From: Sphingobacteriaceae bacterium
GTDB taxonomy: Bacteria > Bacteroidota > Bacteroidia > Sphingobacteriales > Sphingobacteriaceae
Reading direction: 5' to 3'
Assembly (NCBI GenBank): GCA_947459195.1
Contig: CANHCS010000006.1
Span: forward strand, 1-51,230
DNA length: 51,230 bases
Shown: positions 1 to 8,449 of the stretch, piece after piece
How the letters are laid out: every line of letters begins with the position of its first letter
Numbering within the stretch: the first letter of the stretch is position 1
The notes under the pieces: generated by a model
The model's database searches: none
Seen by the model: the letters and a program-made list of their open reading frames with translations, nothing else
What the model was told of the DNA's origin: nothing
Program-made: the position numbers and the translations under genes

Positions 1-69
1 ATTGATCAATTGAGCAAAACTGCGCTCATTAGAAAAGATCAAGGCTAAAATAATTACTAAATACCTCAT
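1..69 (-). CDS. N-terminal fragment of a secreted protein, cut by the window edge
   Basis: Read leftward from the ATG at 67-69, 23 codons run open to base 1. They encode a typical signal peptide: Arg at position 2, a hydrophobic LVIILALIF core and a cleavage site after SFA (SFA-Q), a form common in Bacteroidota exported proteins. The rest lies outside the window, so no function can be assigned. It is divergent from kbl, with 114 bases between the two starts. Only the signal peptide and the open frame support the gene; no clear -7 box was found for it. Confidence 0.6.
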   Translation of the reverse strand, partial: MRYLVIILALIFSNERSFAQLIN

Positions 70-183
70 AAACATCTGTTATTGCTAAGATGCCCTTTTA
101 TGTGAAAGGTTACAAACCAATTGCACAATGATGAGCCTTTAATTAGCTTGAATTGTTTAATTTTACACTTCAATTATTAAAGC

Positions 184-1374
184 ATGTATAAAACGCTTCA
201 ACCTGTATTACAAAAAGAATTAGAGGCTATTAAAGCAGCCGGTTTATATAAAACAGAGCGCATCATCACTTCGCCACAGGGAGCAGATATCACGGTGGAA
301 GGCGGTAAAGAAGTAATTAATTTTTGTGCCAATAATTACCTCGGACTCAGTGCGCATCCAAAAGTAACGGAAGCCGCGAAAAAGGCGATTGATAGCCATG
401 GTTTTGGACTTTCATCCGTACGTTTTATCTGCGGAACGCAAGATATTCACAAAGAATTGGAACGTAAAATTTCTGAATTTTTAGGCACCGAAGACACCAT
501 ATTGTACGCTGCAGCATTTGATGCCAACGGAGGAGTATTCGAACCTTTATTCAATGAGCAGGATGCGATCATTTCTGATGAATTAAATCATGCTTCCATC
601 ATCGATGGGGTGCGTTTGTGCAAAGCACAACGCCACCGCTATAAGCATGATGACATGGCCGATTTAGAAGCGAAGTTGAAAGAAACACAAGGCTTACGTC
701 ATCGCATCATTGTAACAGATGGCGCATTCTCTATGGATGGCACCATTGCCCAGTTGGATAAAATTTGCGCTTTGGCCAATCAATACAACGCTTTGGTGAT
801 GATTGATGAGTGCCATTGTTCAGGCTTTTTGGGCAAAACCGGTCGAGGTACGCATGAGCACCATGGCGTAATGGGCCAAATCGATATCATCACCGGCACT
901 TTAGGCAAAGCCCTGGGTGGCGCCTCCGGCGGTTTCACCTCCGGTCGCAAGGAAATCATTGATTTACTTCGTCAACGTTCACGCCCTTACTTGTTCTCCA
1001 ATACCCTGGCACCCTCCATTGTGGGGGCATCTATTGCGGTATTAGACCTATTGAGCGAGACTACCGAATTACGTGACAAACTGGAATACAATACCCAATA
1101 CTTCCGCCAAAAAATGACTGAAGCGGGCTTCGATATTAAACCAGGTGTGCACCCCATTGTACCTGTGATGTTGTATGATGCCAAACTGGCTCAGGAATTT
1201 GCGAGCCGCATGTTGGCCGAAGGCATTTATGTGATTGGATTTTACTACCCGGTGGTGCCGCAAGGTAAAGCACGCATCAGGGTGCAATTGTCTGCAGCAC
1301 ATCAGCAGCATCATTTAGACAAGGCCATTGCTGCATTTACCAAAGTAGGTAAAGAACTGGGCGTTATTAAATAA
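184..1374 (+). CDS. kbl: glycine C-acetyltransferase (2-amino-3-ketobutyrate CoA ligase)
   Basis: PLP enzyme of threonine breakdown that converts 2-amino-3-ketobutyrate plus CoA to glycine and acetyl-CoA in the cytoplasm. At 396 residues it matches E. coli Kbl in length and closely in sequence: [11 protein letters not shown] near residue 46, [30 protein letters not shown], and the PLP lysine in [13 protein letters not shown] near residue 242. The usual DDSH cofactor motif reads DECH here. No threonine dehydrogenase lies nearby; the partner must be elsewhere or the gene works alone. pheS follows after 40 bases. Serine palmitoyltransferase is a related family but fits these motifs worse. Confidence 0.95.
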   Translation: MYKTLQPVLQKELEAIKAAGLYKTERIITSPQGADITVEGGKEVINFCANNYLGLSAHPKVTEAAKKAIDSHGFGLSSVRFICGTQDIHKELERKISEFLGTEDTILYAAAFDANGGVFEPLFNEQDAIISDELNHASIIDGVRLCKAQRHRYKHDDMADLEAKLKETQGLRHRIIVTDGAFSMDGTIAQLDKICALANQYNALVMIDECHCSGFLGKTGRGTHEHHGVMGQIDIITGTLGKALGGASGGFTSGRKEIIDLLRQRSRPYLFSNTLAPSIVGASIAVLDLLSETTELRDKLEYNTQYFRQKMTEAGFDIKPGVHPIVPVMLYDAKLAQEFASRMLAEGIYVIGFYYPVVPQGKARIRVQLSAAHQQHHLDKAIAAFTKVGKELGVIK

Positions 1375-1414
1375 ATCAAGTCCCGTATTAAAGAGCATAC
1401 AGAATTTAAAACAC

Positions 1415-2449
1415 ATGCAAGCGAAAATAGACCAATATACCAGCGAAATCAATGCTTTTCAGCCCGCAAATGCGGATGAGTTAGAAAGCTTTCGCATCAA
1501 ATACTTAGGCTCAAAAGGACTGATCAAAGACTTATTTGATGAATTCAAGTCGGTGGATCCCGAAGAAAAACGCTTGTTTGGTAAAGTTTTAAACGAATTT
1601 AAACAACATACTGAAGCCAAATACCAGGACTGGAAAGAAAGTTTTGAAACCAAGGTGCAAAGCCAAGGTATTGAAACCGATTTGACCCTGCCAGGTGAAG
1701 GGTTGGAGCTCGGCTCCCGTCACCCACTTTCTCTGGTGCGCCGCGAAATTGTAGAGATTTTCAAAAAACTGGGTTTCACCGTTGCCGAAGGACCAGAAAT
1801 TGAAGACGACTGGCATAATTTCTCAGCCTTAAATTTCCCTGAAGAGCATCCGGCAAGAGACATGCAGGATACTTTCTTCATCAAAAAAGGAGGAGAAAAA
1901 GGAGACATCGCTTTGCGTACGCATACTTCATCGGTTCAGGTAAGAATGATGGAGCAAGGCAAACCACCTTTTCGCTCCATTATGCCGGGACGGGTTTACC
2001 GAAATGAAGCCATATCTGCTCGTGCCCATTGCTTTTTCCATCAAATAGAAGGCTTGTATGTGGATGAAAATGTTTCTTTCGCCGATTTGAAACAAACGCT
2101 CTACTATTTTGTGCAGGAGCTTTATGGCGAAGGCACCAAAGTTCGTTTCCGCCCTTCTTATTTCCCTTTCACCGAGCCTTCGGCCGAGATGGATATTTCC
2201 TGCAGTTTGTGTAAAGGAGATGGTTGCAACATGTGTAAAGGCTCCGGCTGGGTAGAAATTTTGGGTTGCGGAATGGTGGATCCGAATGTTTTGGAGAACT
2301 GCGGTATCGATTCAAAAAAATACACCGGTTTTGCGTTTGGAATGGGGATAGAAAGAATCACCAATTTAAAATATGAGATCAAAGATCTACGTTTATTCTC
2401 CGAGAACGATATTCGTTTCTTGAAACAATTTCAATCTGAGATCAGTTAA
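1415..2449 (+). CDS. pheS: phenylalanine--tRNA ligase alpha subunit
   Basis: Catalytic subunit of class II phenylalanyl-tRNA synthetase, which charges tRNA-Phe with PheT. The 344 residues show an N-terminal coiled-coil region (about 1-90), then GFTVAEGPEIEDDWHNF (about 123-139), class II motif 2 around RTHTSSVQVRMME and PGRVYRNEAISARAH (about 170-205), a four-cysteine cluster CSLCKGDGCNMC (about 265-276) and motif 3 at GFAFGMGIERI (about 306). The length is normal. pheT is not adjacent, which is common in Bacteroidota. A lipoprotein gene starts two bases after the stop, so the two are probably cotranscribed. Confidence 0.97.
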   Translation: MQAKIDQYTSEINAFQPANADELESFRIKYLGSKGLIKDLFDEFKSVDPEEKRLFGKVLNEFKQHTEAKYQDWKESFETKVQSQGIETDLTLPGEGLELGSRHPLSLVRREIVEIFKKLGFTVAEGPEIEDDWHNFSALNFPEEHPARDMQDTFFIKKGGEKGDIALRTHTSSVQVRMMEQGKPPFRSIMPGRVYRNEAISARAHCFFHQIEGLYVDENVSFADLKQTLYYFVQELYGEGTKVRFRPSYFPFTEPSAEMDISCSLCKGDGCNMCKGSGWVEILGCGMVDPNVLENCGIDSKKYTGFAFGMGIERITNLKYEIKDLRLFSENDIRFLKQFQSEIS

Positions 2450-2451
2450 AA

Positions 2452-2868
2452 ATGAACATCAGGTTTCTGATTCTGGCTTTCGGCCTATTGCTTTCCGCCT
2501 GTGCCAAAGATGATGGCGGCAGAATCCCTGATGTATACGTTTACTATCAAATTCCGGTCAACCACCCTAGCATGAATGCACTGAATAATGCAGGCGGCTC
2601 TGTTTTGGTAGATGGGCATGGTGTTGCAGGTTTGATCATTTACAAAAGACTGATAGACAATAAAATTGTTGCCTACGACCGCTGCAGCAGTGTAAATCCC
2701 GAGAAAAAATGTGCGGTAAACATTGAAAATACTTTTACTGCCGTCGACCCTTGCAGTGGTGCAAAATTCTTTCTGGAAGACGGTTCCCCGGCATTGGCGC
2801 CTGCTAAAAGAGCACTCAAAGCTTACGGGGTGAGTGTTAATGGGCTTTATCTGGTAGTATCTAACTGA
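2452..2868 (+). CDS. Rieske-fold-like lipoprotein lacking the cluster histidines
   Basis: 138-residue lipoprotein with a short signal peptide and lipobox LSAC (Cys 17). The body resembles a small Rieske domain: YDRCSSVN and DPCSGAKFFLEDGSP sit where CxH and CPxHGxxF motifs normally lie, and APAKRALKAYGVSVNG matches the closing strands. Both histidines are replaced by serine, so a classical 2Fe-2S Rieske cluster cannot form. Three cysteines remain in the domain (near 83, 92 and 104) and might form a disulfide. It starts 2 bases after pheS and is probably cotranscribed with it. The fold assignment is my inference from pattern; the function is unknown. Confidence 0.75.
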   Translation: MNIRFLILAFGLLLSACAKDDGGRIPDVYVYYQIPVNHPSMNALNNAGGSVLVDGHGVAGLIIYKRLIDNKIVAYDRCSSVNPEKKCAVNIENTFTAVDPCSGAKFFLEDGSPALAPAKRALKAYGVSVNGLYLVVSN

Positions 2869-2909
2869 TCTTGCTATTTCTCAGGCCTTCGGCTATCCAA
2901 ATTAAAGCG

Positions 2910-2917
2910 TAATTTTG
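2910..2917 (+). promoter_or_regulatory. -7 box of the rlmD promoter
   Basis: TAATTTTG matches the Bacteroidota -7 consensus TAnnTTTG. It ends 6 bases before the ATG at 2924, so the mRNA leader should be absent or only a few bases long. The TTG in the box is in frame with rlmD and can be mistaken for its start codon. Confidence 0.6.
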
Positions 2918-2923
2918 GCAACG

Positions 2924-4333
2924 ATGAAGAAAGTGCCTGCCGAACTCCAGTTTTTAGAACAAATTGAGATCATTGATATTGCCGAAGAAGGAAAAGGTGT
3001 GGGTAAATACCAGGACCTGGTGATCTTTGTAGAAAAAGCCGTACCCGGCGATGTGGTAGATATTCAGATCCATCGCCTGAAAAAAAACCTGGCAGAAGCA
3101 AAAATCACGGCCTTTGTTAAACGCTCTCCGGACAGAACCGAACCTTTTTGTGCGCATTTCGGCACTTGTGGTGGCTGCAAATGGCAACACCTCAGCCCGG
3201 AGGCACAACTTCGGTACAAACAAAAAACCGTTTTAAGTGCGCTCGAACGTTTGGGGAAAGTAGACATCGCTGTCGCTGAACCTATTTTGGGTTCTGAAAA
3301 AACACAGTATTACCGAAATAAACTAGAATTTACCTTTTCAAATAAGCGCTGGTTAGATGAGGCCGACATGGCTCATCGCGATAGCCTCAGCATGGACGCC
3401 CTTGGCTTTCATGTTCCCGGTCGTTTCGATAAAATTTTGAGCATCGAACATTGCTATTTACAAGGCGAACCTTCTAATGCCATCCGCAACGCGGTAAGAG
3501 ACTACACCCAAGCCCACGGCTTGAGCTATTACGATTTGAGGGAGCATAGCGGTGCCATGCGTAACTTGATCATCCGAACCAGTTCAACCGGTGAGTTGAT
3601 GGTGATTGTGGTGTTCGCTTACGCGGATAAAACACAGATCAATGGATTGATGGATCACTTGAAAGCACAATTCCCGGATATCACTTCCTTGTTGTACATC
3701 GTGAACCAAAAAAGGAATGATACCATTTTCGATCAGGACTTGGTTTGCTTTGCCGGGCGTGACCATATTTTTGAAGAAATGGAAGGCCTGAAATTCAAAA
3801 TCGGGGCAAAATCATTTTATCAAACCAATTCGGCACAGGCTTACGAACTCTATAAAATTACTCGCAACATGGCCGGCTTAAATGCCAACGATCTGGTATA
3901 TGATCTATATACCGGCGCCGGCACCATCGCCAATTTTGTGGCAAGACAGGTAAAACAAGTGGTTGGGATTGAATATGTGCCTTCGGCCATTGAGGATGCT
4001 AAAATCAATTCTGAAATCAATGGAATTGAGAATACCACTTTCTATGCCGGAGATATGAAAGATATCCTGACTCCTGAATTCATCAAGACCCACGGCAAGC
4101 CAGATGTGGTAATTACCGATCCTCCAAGGGCAGGCATGCATGCAGATGTGGTCGCCCGTTTATTGGAAATGGAAGCAAGTAAAATTGTTTACGTGAGCTG
4201 TAATGCCGCCACACAAGCAAGAGACATCGCCCTTTTACAAGAAAAATATGAGGTGAAACGTATCCGGCCGGTTGATATGTTTCCACAAACGCAGCACGTA
4301 GAAAACATTGCATTATTGGTGTTAAGAAAATGA
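2924..4333 (+). CDS. rlmD: 23S rRNA (uracil-C5)-methyltransferase, RlmD family
   Basis: SAM-dependent enzyme that makes 5-methyluridine in 23S rRNA (U1939 in E. coli numbering). Order: N-terminal TRAM domain (about 8-65), iron-sulfur cysteines in CAHFGTCGGCKW (about 76-87), central RNA-binding region, Rossmann methyltransferase with DLYTGAGTIANF (about 327) and TDPPRAGM (about 400), and the catalytic cysteine in VYVSCNAA (about 425). I place the start at the ATG at 2924, giving 469 residues, because the in-frame TTG at 2915 lies inside the -7 promoter box. The stop overlaps the next gene by four bases. RlmCD-type specificity for two uridines cannot be excluded. Confidence 0.92.
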   Translation: MKKVPAELQFLEQIEIIDIAEEGKGVGKYQDLVIFVEKAVPGDVVDIQIHRLKKNLAEAKITAFVKRSPDRTEPFCAHFGTCGGCKWQHLSPEAQLRYKQKTVLSALERLGKVDIAVAEPILGSEKTQYYRNKLEFTFSNKRWLDEADMAHRDSLSMDALGFHVPGRFDKILSIEHCYLQGEPSNAIRNAVRDYTQAHGLSYYDLREHSGAMRNLIIRTSSTGELMVIVVFAYADKTQINGLMDHLKAQFPDITSLLYIVNQKRNDTIFDQDLVCFAGRDHIFEEMEGLKFKIGAKSFYQTNSAQAYELYKITRNMAGLNANDLVYDLYTGAGTIANFVARQVKQVVGIEYVPSAIEDAKINSEINGIENTTFYAGDMKDILTPEFIKTHGKPDVVITDPPRAGMHADVVARLLEMEASKIVYVSCNAATQARDIALLQEKYEVKRIRPVDMFPQTQHVENIALLVLRK

Positions 4334-4731
4334 ATATTGAAGAATTACTGAATACAGAAGGCGAAGAATCTCCAAAAAAACCAAAGGAAAGTCCACTGAA
4401 AAGTTTGGAAACCGACCTGAAGTTTTATGCCGAATCTATTAAAGAAGTAGCTGTGGAGATCATGGTAGAGGGGATTTCCGCTTATCCAATTTTCATTGCC
4501 CATCAGCACGAAGTAAGCGTGGGAGAATTGATATTGGATAAAGATGAATTGAATACAAACTGGACCATTCAAGCTTCAACCTTGGAAGAATTTGTTGAAA
4601 AAGGAATTGTAAAGCCTGAAAAGAAAGAACTCTTCATCAAAAATTATAAAAACGCACATCAATTCATGTGCTTGTTTGTGATGGTGCCGGAGGGCGCCAA
4701 TTTCGTATTCTACCCTTATCCTAAATCATAA
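4330..4731 (+). CDS. conserved hypothetical protein
   Basis: 133-residue soluble protein with no family I can name. Residues 8-25 are a charged, proline- and lysine-rich linker (EGEESPKKPKESP) that is probably disordered. The remainder looks like a compact alpha/beta domain ending in FVFYPYP. There is no signal peptide or membrane segment. Its ATG overlaps the rlmD stop by four bases (ATGA), implying translational coupling, and a phosphoribosyltransferase follows 32 bases later. The tight coupling suggests a role linked to RNA or nucleotide metabolism, but that is context inference only. Confidence 0.75.
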   Translation: MNIEELLNTEGEESPKKPKESPLKSLETDLKFYAESIKEVAVEIMVEGISAYPIFIAHQHEVSVGELILDKDELNTNWTIQASTLEEFVEKGIVKPEKKELFIKNYKNAHQFMCLFVMVPEGANFVFYPYPKS

Positions 4732-4763
4732 CAATTGCGTAAATTGCTTGAACTTTGAATATC

Positions 4764-5273
4764 ATGAGCGATAAAAAAATCATCATCCTGAATAAAAAAC
4801 AAATCCAGCAAAAGATTGAGCGCATGGCTTATCAAATTCTGGAAGATAACCTGGATGAAAAAGAGATTGTATTAGCTGGTATTGTGAGTCGCGGTTTCAG
4901 TTTAGCCGAGCGGATCAAGCAAGTGCTCGAAAAAATCTCGCCTCTTAAGATCAAGCTTATTAAAATTGAATTAGACAAAGACAGCTCACATTTACAAGCG
5001 AGTTCAGATATACCAGTGAGCGAAGTTGCGCATCAGGCAGTTATTTTGGTGGATGATGTGCTCAATAGCGGCCGAACACTGGCCTACGGACTGGGCGTTT
5101 TCTTGAATATTCCACTTAAAAAAATTCGTACGTTGGTTTTAGTGGACCGTAGTCATCGGATTTTCCCCGTCTCGCCAGATTTTACCGGCTTGGCATTGGC
5201 CACGGTACTTAAACAGCATGTGCAAGTTGTGTTAGACAATCCCGATCAGGAGGATGCGGTTTACCTCAGCTGA
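4764..5273 (+). CDS. PRPP-binding phosphoribosyltransferase family protein
   Basis: 169-residue type I phosphoribosyltransferase. The PRPP loop VILVDDVLNSGRTLAYG (about 92-108) is intact, and VSRGFSLAERI (about 42) supplies the pyrophosphate-binding loop region. The fold resembles PyrR (uracil phosphoribosyltransferase/attenuator) and hypoxanthine PRTases, but substrate specificity cannot be read from the sequence. The start is the ATG at 4764; a TTG nine bases upstream lies in GAACTTTG, a near-consensus -7 box. The 3' end overlaps that of aroK on the other strand by 13 bases, with no terminator hairpin visible between them. Confidence 0.85.
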   Translation: MSDKKIIILNKKQIQQKIERMAYQILEDNLDEKEIVLAGIVSRGFSLAERIKQVLEKISPLKIKLIKIELDKDSSHLQASSDIPVSEVAHQAVILVDDVLNSGRTLAYGLGVFLNIPLKKIRTLVLVDRSHRIFPVSPDFTGLALATVLKQHVQVVLDNPDQEDAVYLS

Positions 5274-5773
5274 GCTGCCTCGAGGTATAAGATCATTTTG
5301 TCGGCGGTCATGTCTAAACCGCTCACCATCATGTGGGCCTTTTGATAAAACTGCTCCCTTTCCTCTAATTTTTCTTCAATAAGGGCGAGCAATTCTTCTC
5401 CCTTTTTATTTCCAATAAGTGGTCTGTTACTTTTGGTATGCTCCAAGCGGCTGGCTAAAGCCTTGGGTGCCACATGCAGGTAAACGGTCTTCCCTTCAGT
5501 GTTCATCCAGTCCATATTATCAAAAAAGCAAGGTGTGCCTCCTCCTGTGGCTACTACCGCTGACTCTTCTTTTTGAGTACTATGTAATACTTCCTGCTCC
5601 AATTTTCGGAAGCCTGCCTCTCCCAAAGAACTAAACAATTCAGCAATACTTTTTCCGGTATAAGCCACTATGCGTTCATCGAGGTCAACAAAAGGACAGG
5701 AAAGCTTTTGAGCTAATTTTCGGCCGAGCGTAGTTTTGCCACTACCCATAAATCCGATCAAAAATATTTTCAT
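5261..5773 (-). CDS. aroK: shikimate kinase
   Basis: Phosphorylates shikimate at O3 using ATP in the aromatic amino acid pathway. 170 residues, normal length. Walker A is LIGFMGSGKTTLGRKLA (residues 5-21), the shikimate-binding Asp is in FVDLDERI (about 31), the Walker B-like ATGGGTPCF follows near 76, and the lid arginine region is SNRPLIG (about 116). It is the last gene of a minus-strand run: its ATG overlaps the stop of the DoxX/MauE gene by four bases, so it is translationally coupled to a membrane protein of unrelated function. No other aro gene is nearby. Confidence 0.95.
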   Translation of the reverse strand: MKIFLIGFMGSGKTTLGRKLAQKLSCPFVDLDERIVAYTGKSIAELFSSLGEAGFRKLEQEVLHSTQKEESAVVATGGGTPCFFDNMDWMNTEGKTVYLHVAPKALASRLEHTKSNRPLIGNKKGEELLALIEEKLEEREQFYQKAHMMVSGLDMTADKMILYLEAAQLR

Positions 5774-6918
5774 TTTTTAAAATACTTCTTCACTAAATCT
5801 TCGTATGCGGGCATATTTTGGTAATGCCACTTGTCTATGATGATGCCATTTTTAATGAGTATGATCCCCGGATTGGCTCGGACCATACTTTTTAGGGGGA
5901 TGGCATCTGCAAAAAAGAAGGGCATATTGATGCTCAGATTTTTTTTCAATTGTTCTGCTTGATCAATACTGCTGGCAGTTAACACCAGACTTGAAATTTT
6001 AAAACCTTGAGCAGCTTTTGCAGTAAGTTCATTCAAACTTTTAAAGGCCTGCAAATCCGTTTTATCCAGATCATAGGCTATGATTAAAAACTGATAAGCA
6101 CTGTGTTCAATAACAGTCGAAGTGAGGTCTTCTCCTGCAGCATTGCTAATTTTTAAATCTTTGATTTTAGGTTCAAATCCTTTTTTAAGCAGTTTGGATT
6201 CCGGTTCACCTGTGATTTCCCAATTGGTATCTTTCCAGATTTCCTCTTTGAGATAGGCTTTATCGGTCATCTTTTTTACTTCACCAGTTTGTTTGTTTTT
6301 AAGCTGATAAACGATCTCATATTCGTCCTGAGGAGCGCCGGGCGGAATCTTCATCAACTCGGGAACATTGGCTCCCACTTTGTAAGGCAGAAAATCAATA
6401 ACAGGCAAGTTTCCGTAGGTATAAATACCCACACCAAAACTTAGCAAAATGCATGCTGCCAGTATAAAATTTTGAATTTTAAGCGGTACGATGGATTTTA
6501 TTTCTGCCCTGTAGATGAACAAAATCAGAATGAAAGCCAACAAAATGAGGTCTTTTCCGAAAGATTGCCAAGGTGTAAGCGGAATGGCATCCCCAAAGCA
6601 ACCACAGGAGGTAACCACCTCAAAAAAAGCAGAGTAAAAAGTTAGAAAAGTAAAGAAAACGATGAGGCCCAAAAGACCCCAAATAACCTGACGTACAAAA
6701 AGCCCAAGAAGAAGTGCAGCACCCAGAATGATTTCCAATCCGCAAAGAAAAATAGCGATCGCGGTGGCGTAATCGTTAAAAAAAGTGAGGTGGAATACCT
6801 CAAAATATTCCTGAAGTTTATAGCCAAAGCCCAGTGGATCGTTGGCTTTGATCAATCCGGAGAAAATAAATAAGAAGCCTACAAAAAACCGGCTAAAACC
6901 AATACTAATTGCTTTCAT
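5770..6918 (-). CDS. DoxX/MauE-like membrane protein with C-terminal thioredoxin-like domain (BT_3928 type)
   Basis: 382-residue inner-membrane protein. Residues 1-150 hold about four membrane segments of the DoxX/MauE type with the motif TSCGCFGDAIPL (about 103-114), known from MauE proteins. A further hydrophobic segment lies near 150-170. The C-terminal half (about 180-382) is a periplasmic thioredoxin-like domain without a CxxC pair; NPGIILIKNGIIIDKWH is the usual redoxin core. The CGCFG cysteines may exchange electrons with a partner. It overlaps DUF1599 upstream by 14 bases and aroK downstream by four. The arrangement resembles the BT_3928 neighbourhood of Bacteroides as I recall it. 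Function unproven. Confidence 0.85.
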   Translation of the reverse strand: MKAISIGFSRFFVGFLFIFSGLIKANDPLGFGYKLQEYFEVFHLTFFNDYATAIAIFLCGLEIILGAALLLGLFVRQVIWGLLGLIVFFTFLTFYSAFFEVVTSCGCFGDAIPLTPWQSFGKDLILLAFILILFIYRAEIKSIVPLKIQNFILAACILLSFGVGIYTYGNLPVIDFLPYKVGANVPELMKIPPGAPQDEYEIVYQLKNKQTGEVKKMTDKAYLKEEIWKDTNWEITGEPESKLLKKGFEPKIKDLKISNAAGEDLTSTVIEHSAYQFLIIAYDLDKTDLQAFKSLNELTAKAAQGFKISSLVLTASSIDQAEQLKKNLSINMPFFFADAIPLKSMVRANPGIILIKNGIIIDKWHYQNMPAYEDLVKKYFKK

Positions 6919-7459
6919 GTTTATCGGTCAGTTTAATCAATGCAAAAACTGAGTAGTTGAGCATGTCCTGATAATTGGCTTTGATGCCCTCAGAAGCCAG
7001 GGTTTGACCCTGATTGTCTTCAATTTGCTTTACACGGAGGATCTTCATCAGAATCAGGTCTGTTAAAGAGCTGATGCGCATATCACGCCATGCTTCGCCA
7101 TAATCATGATTTTTTGCATACATCAACTCCTTGGTCTCCTGAACTTTCTGATCAAAAAGCAGGGCAACTTCTTCTACCGATAATTCTGTGCCCGTTTCCT
7201 CTCCTAACTCAGACTGCAAAATGGCAATGATGCAATAATTCACAATACCGATATACTCAGAAGTAATGTCTTCTCCTACTTTCGAAACTTTTTTCTCTTC
7301 GAGTGTGCGGATGCGCTGCGCTTTGATAAAAATTTGATCAGTAATAGAAGATAAACGCAGGATACGCCAGGCAGTTCCGTAGTCTTTAGTTTTCTTTAAA
7401 AACAGGTCTTTACAAATATTGATGACCTGATCGTATGCAATGGAAGTTTCTTGAGCCAA
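6905..7459 (-). CDS. DUF1599 protein with two internal repeat units
   Basis: 184-residue soluble protein built from two similar halves. KTKDYGTAWRILRLSSITD (about 23-41) matches KNHDYGEAWRDMRISSLTD (about 117-135), and each is followed by an acidic helix and a YxxxxNYxxxAL helix. I recall the family as DUF1599, linked by others to nucleotide-modification-associated all-helical domains; the biochemical role is unknown to me. The only usable start is the TTG at 7457-7459: an in-frame TAG lies four codons upstream and no ATG is close. It opens a minus-strand run with the DoxX/MauE gene and aroK and is divergent from folP. Confidence 0.85.
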   Translation of the reverse strand: MAQETSIAYDQVINICKDLFLKKTKDYGTAWRILRLSSITDQIFIKAQRIRTLEEKKVSKVGEDITSEYIGIVNYCIIAILQSELGEETGTELSVEEVALLFDQKVQETKELMYAKNHDYGEAWRDMRISSLTDLILMKILRVKQIEDNQGQTLASEGIKANYQDMLNYSVFALIKLTDKHESN

Positions 7460-7510
7460 TGTGCTGATCTATTTGATTAATCGCTAAATTAATTGGTATT
7501 TTGTCCAATA

Positions 7511-8422
7511 ATGAGTGATAAAAATACGCATTTTCATCAATTTACGGATGCCGGTCAACAAAATGCTGCTGTAATCCAATCTAAAAATACCCTTAATATC
7601 AATGGTAAGCTGATGGACTTATCTGTTCCAAGGGTAATGGGAATCTTGAACCTTACTCCAGATTCCTTTTACCAGCCGGAAGGAAGAAATGGCCAACCCG
7701 ATAGTTGCCAAATCTTAAAAGAGGCCGAGCAAATGTTAAAAGAGGGAGCAAGTTTCCTCGACCTGGGTGCCTATTCTTCAAGGCCAAACGCCGAACACAT
7801 CAACGAAACAACAGAGAGCGAGCGCCTGTTACCGGCATTAAAAGCATTGGTGAAAGAATTTCCTGAAGCAATTATTTCGGTTGATACTTTTCGGTCGGGG
7901 ATTGCCAGAAAGGCAGTAGAACATGGAGCGCAACTCATTAACGATATCTCCGCAGGCGAACTGGATCAAAACATGTTTGAGACCGTAGCCAGTTTAAAGG
8001 TGCCCTACATCCTCATGCATATGAAAGGCACGCCCCAAACCATGCAGCAAAACCCTCATTACGAATCGCTGATATCAGAAATATTGCAATATTTTATTCA
8101 AAAAATAAAAAAGTTGAATGATTTAGGAGCATACGAGCTCATCATCGATCCTGGTTTCGGGTTTGGCAAAAATTTAGAACATAACTACGAGCTATTGAAC
8201 AAATTGGACAGTTTAAACATCCTCCAATTACCTGTTTTAGCCGGATTTTCTCGTAAATCTATGATATATAAACTGTTGGATTCCAGTCCAGCAGAGGCCT
8301 TGAACGGCACTACGGTTTGCAATACCATCGCTTTATTAAAAGGAGCAAAAATATTGAGAGTACATGATGTAAAACCGGCTATGGAAGCCATCAGCCTGGT
8401 GGGCGCCATGCAAGCGGTGTAA
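7511..8422 (+). CDS. folP: dihydropteroate synthase
   Basis: Condenses p-aminobenzoate with hydroxymethyl-dihydropterin pyrophosphate in folate synthesis; the sulfonamide target. 303 residues from the ATG at 7511. Motifs: VMGILNLTPDSFY (about 43-55), LDLGAYSSRP (about 87), SVDTFRSGIARKA (about 123), NDISAG (about 143), DPGFGFGKN (about 216) and AGFSRKSM (about 247). The first 35 residues, before the conserved core, are longer than in most homologues, so a later start is possible. A TTG at 7493 is in frame but has no better support. cdaA follows after 27 bases, a pairing frequent in this phylum. Confidence 0.95.
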   Translation: MSDKNTHFHQFTDAGQQNAAVIQSKNTLNINGKLMDLSVPRVMGILNLTPDSFYQPEGRNGQPDSCQILKEAEQMLKEGASFLDLGAYSSRPNAEHINETTESERLLPALKALVKEFPEAIISVDTFRSGIARKAVEHGAQLINDISAGELDQNMFETVASLKVPYILMHMKGTPQTMQQNPHYESLISEILQYFIQKIKKLNDLGAYELIIDPGFGFGKNLEHNYELLNKLDSLNILQLPVLAGFSRKSMIYKLLDSSPAEALNGTTVCNTIALLKGAKILRVHDVKPAMEAISLVGAMQAV

Positions 8423-8449
8423 AAACTAAAATCTCTATCTTAGTAAACC

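Noticed and set aside
184-1374. kbl as serine palmitoyltransferase, since this bacterial group makes sphingolipids
   Set aside because: The sequence follows Kbl block by block ([36 protein letters not shown]) rather than the SPT branch.
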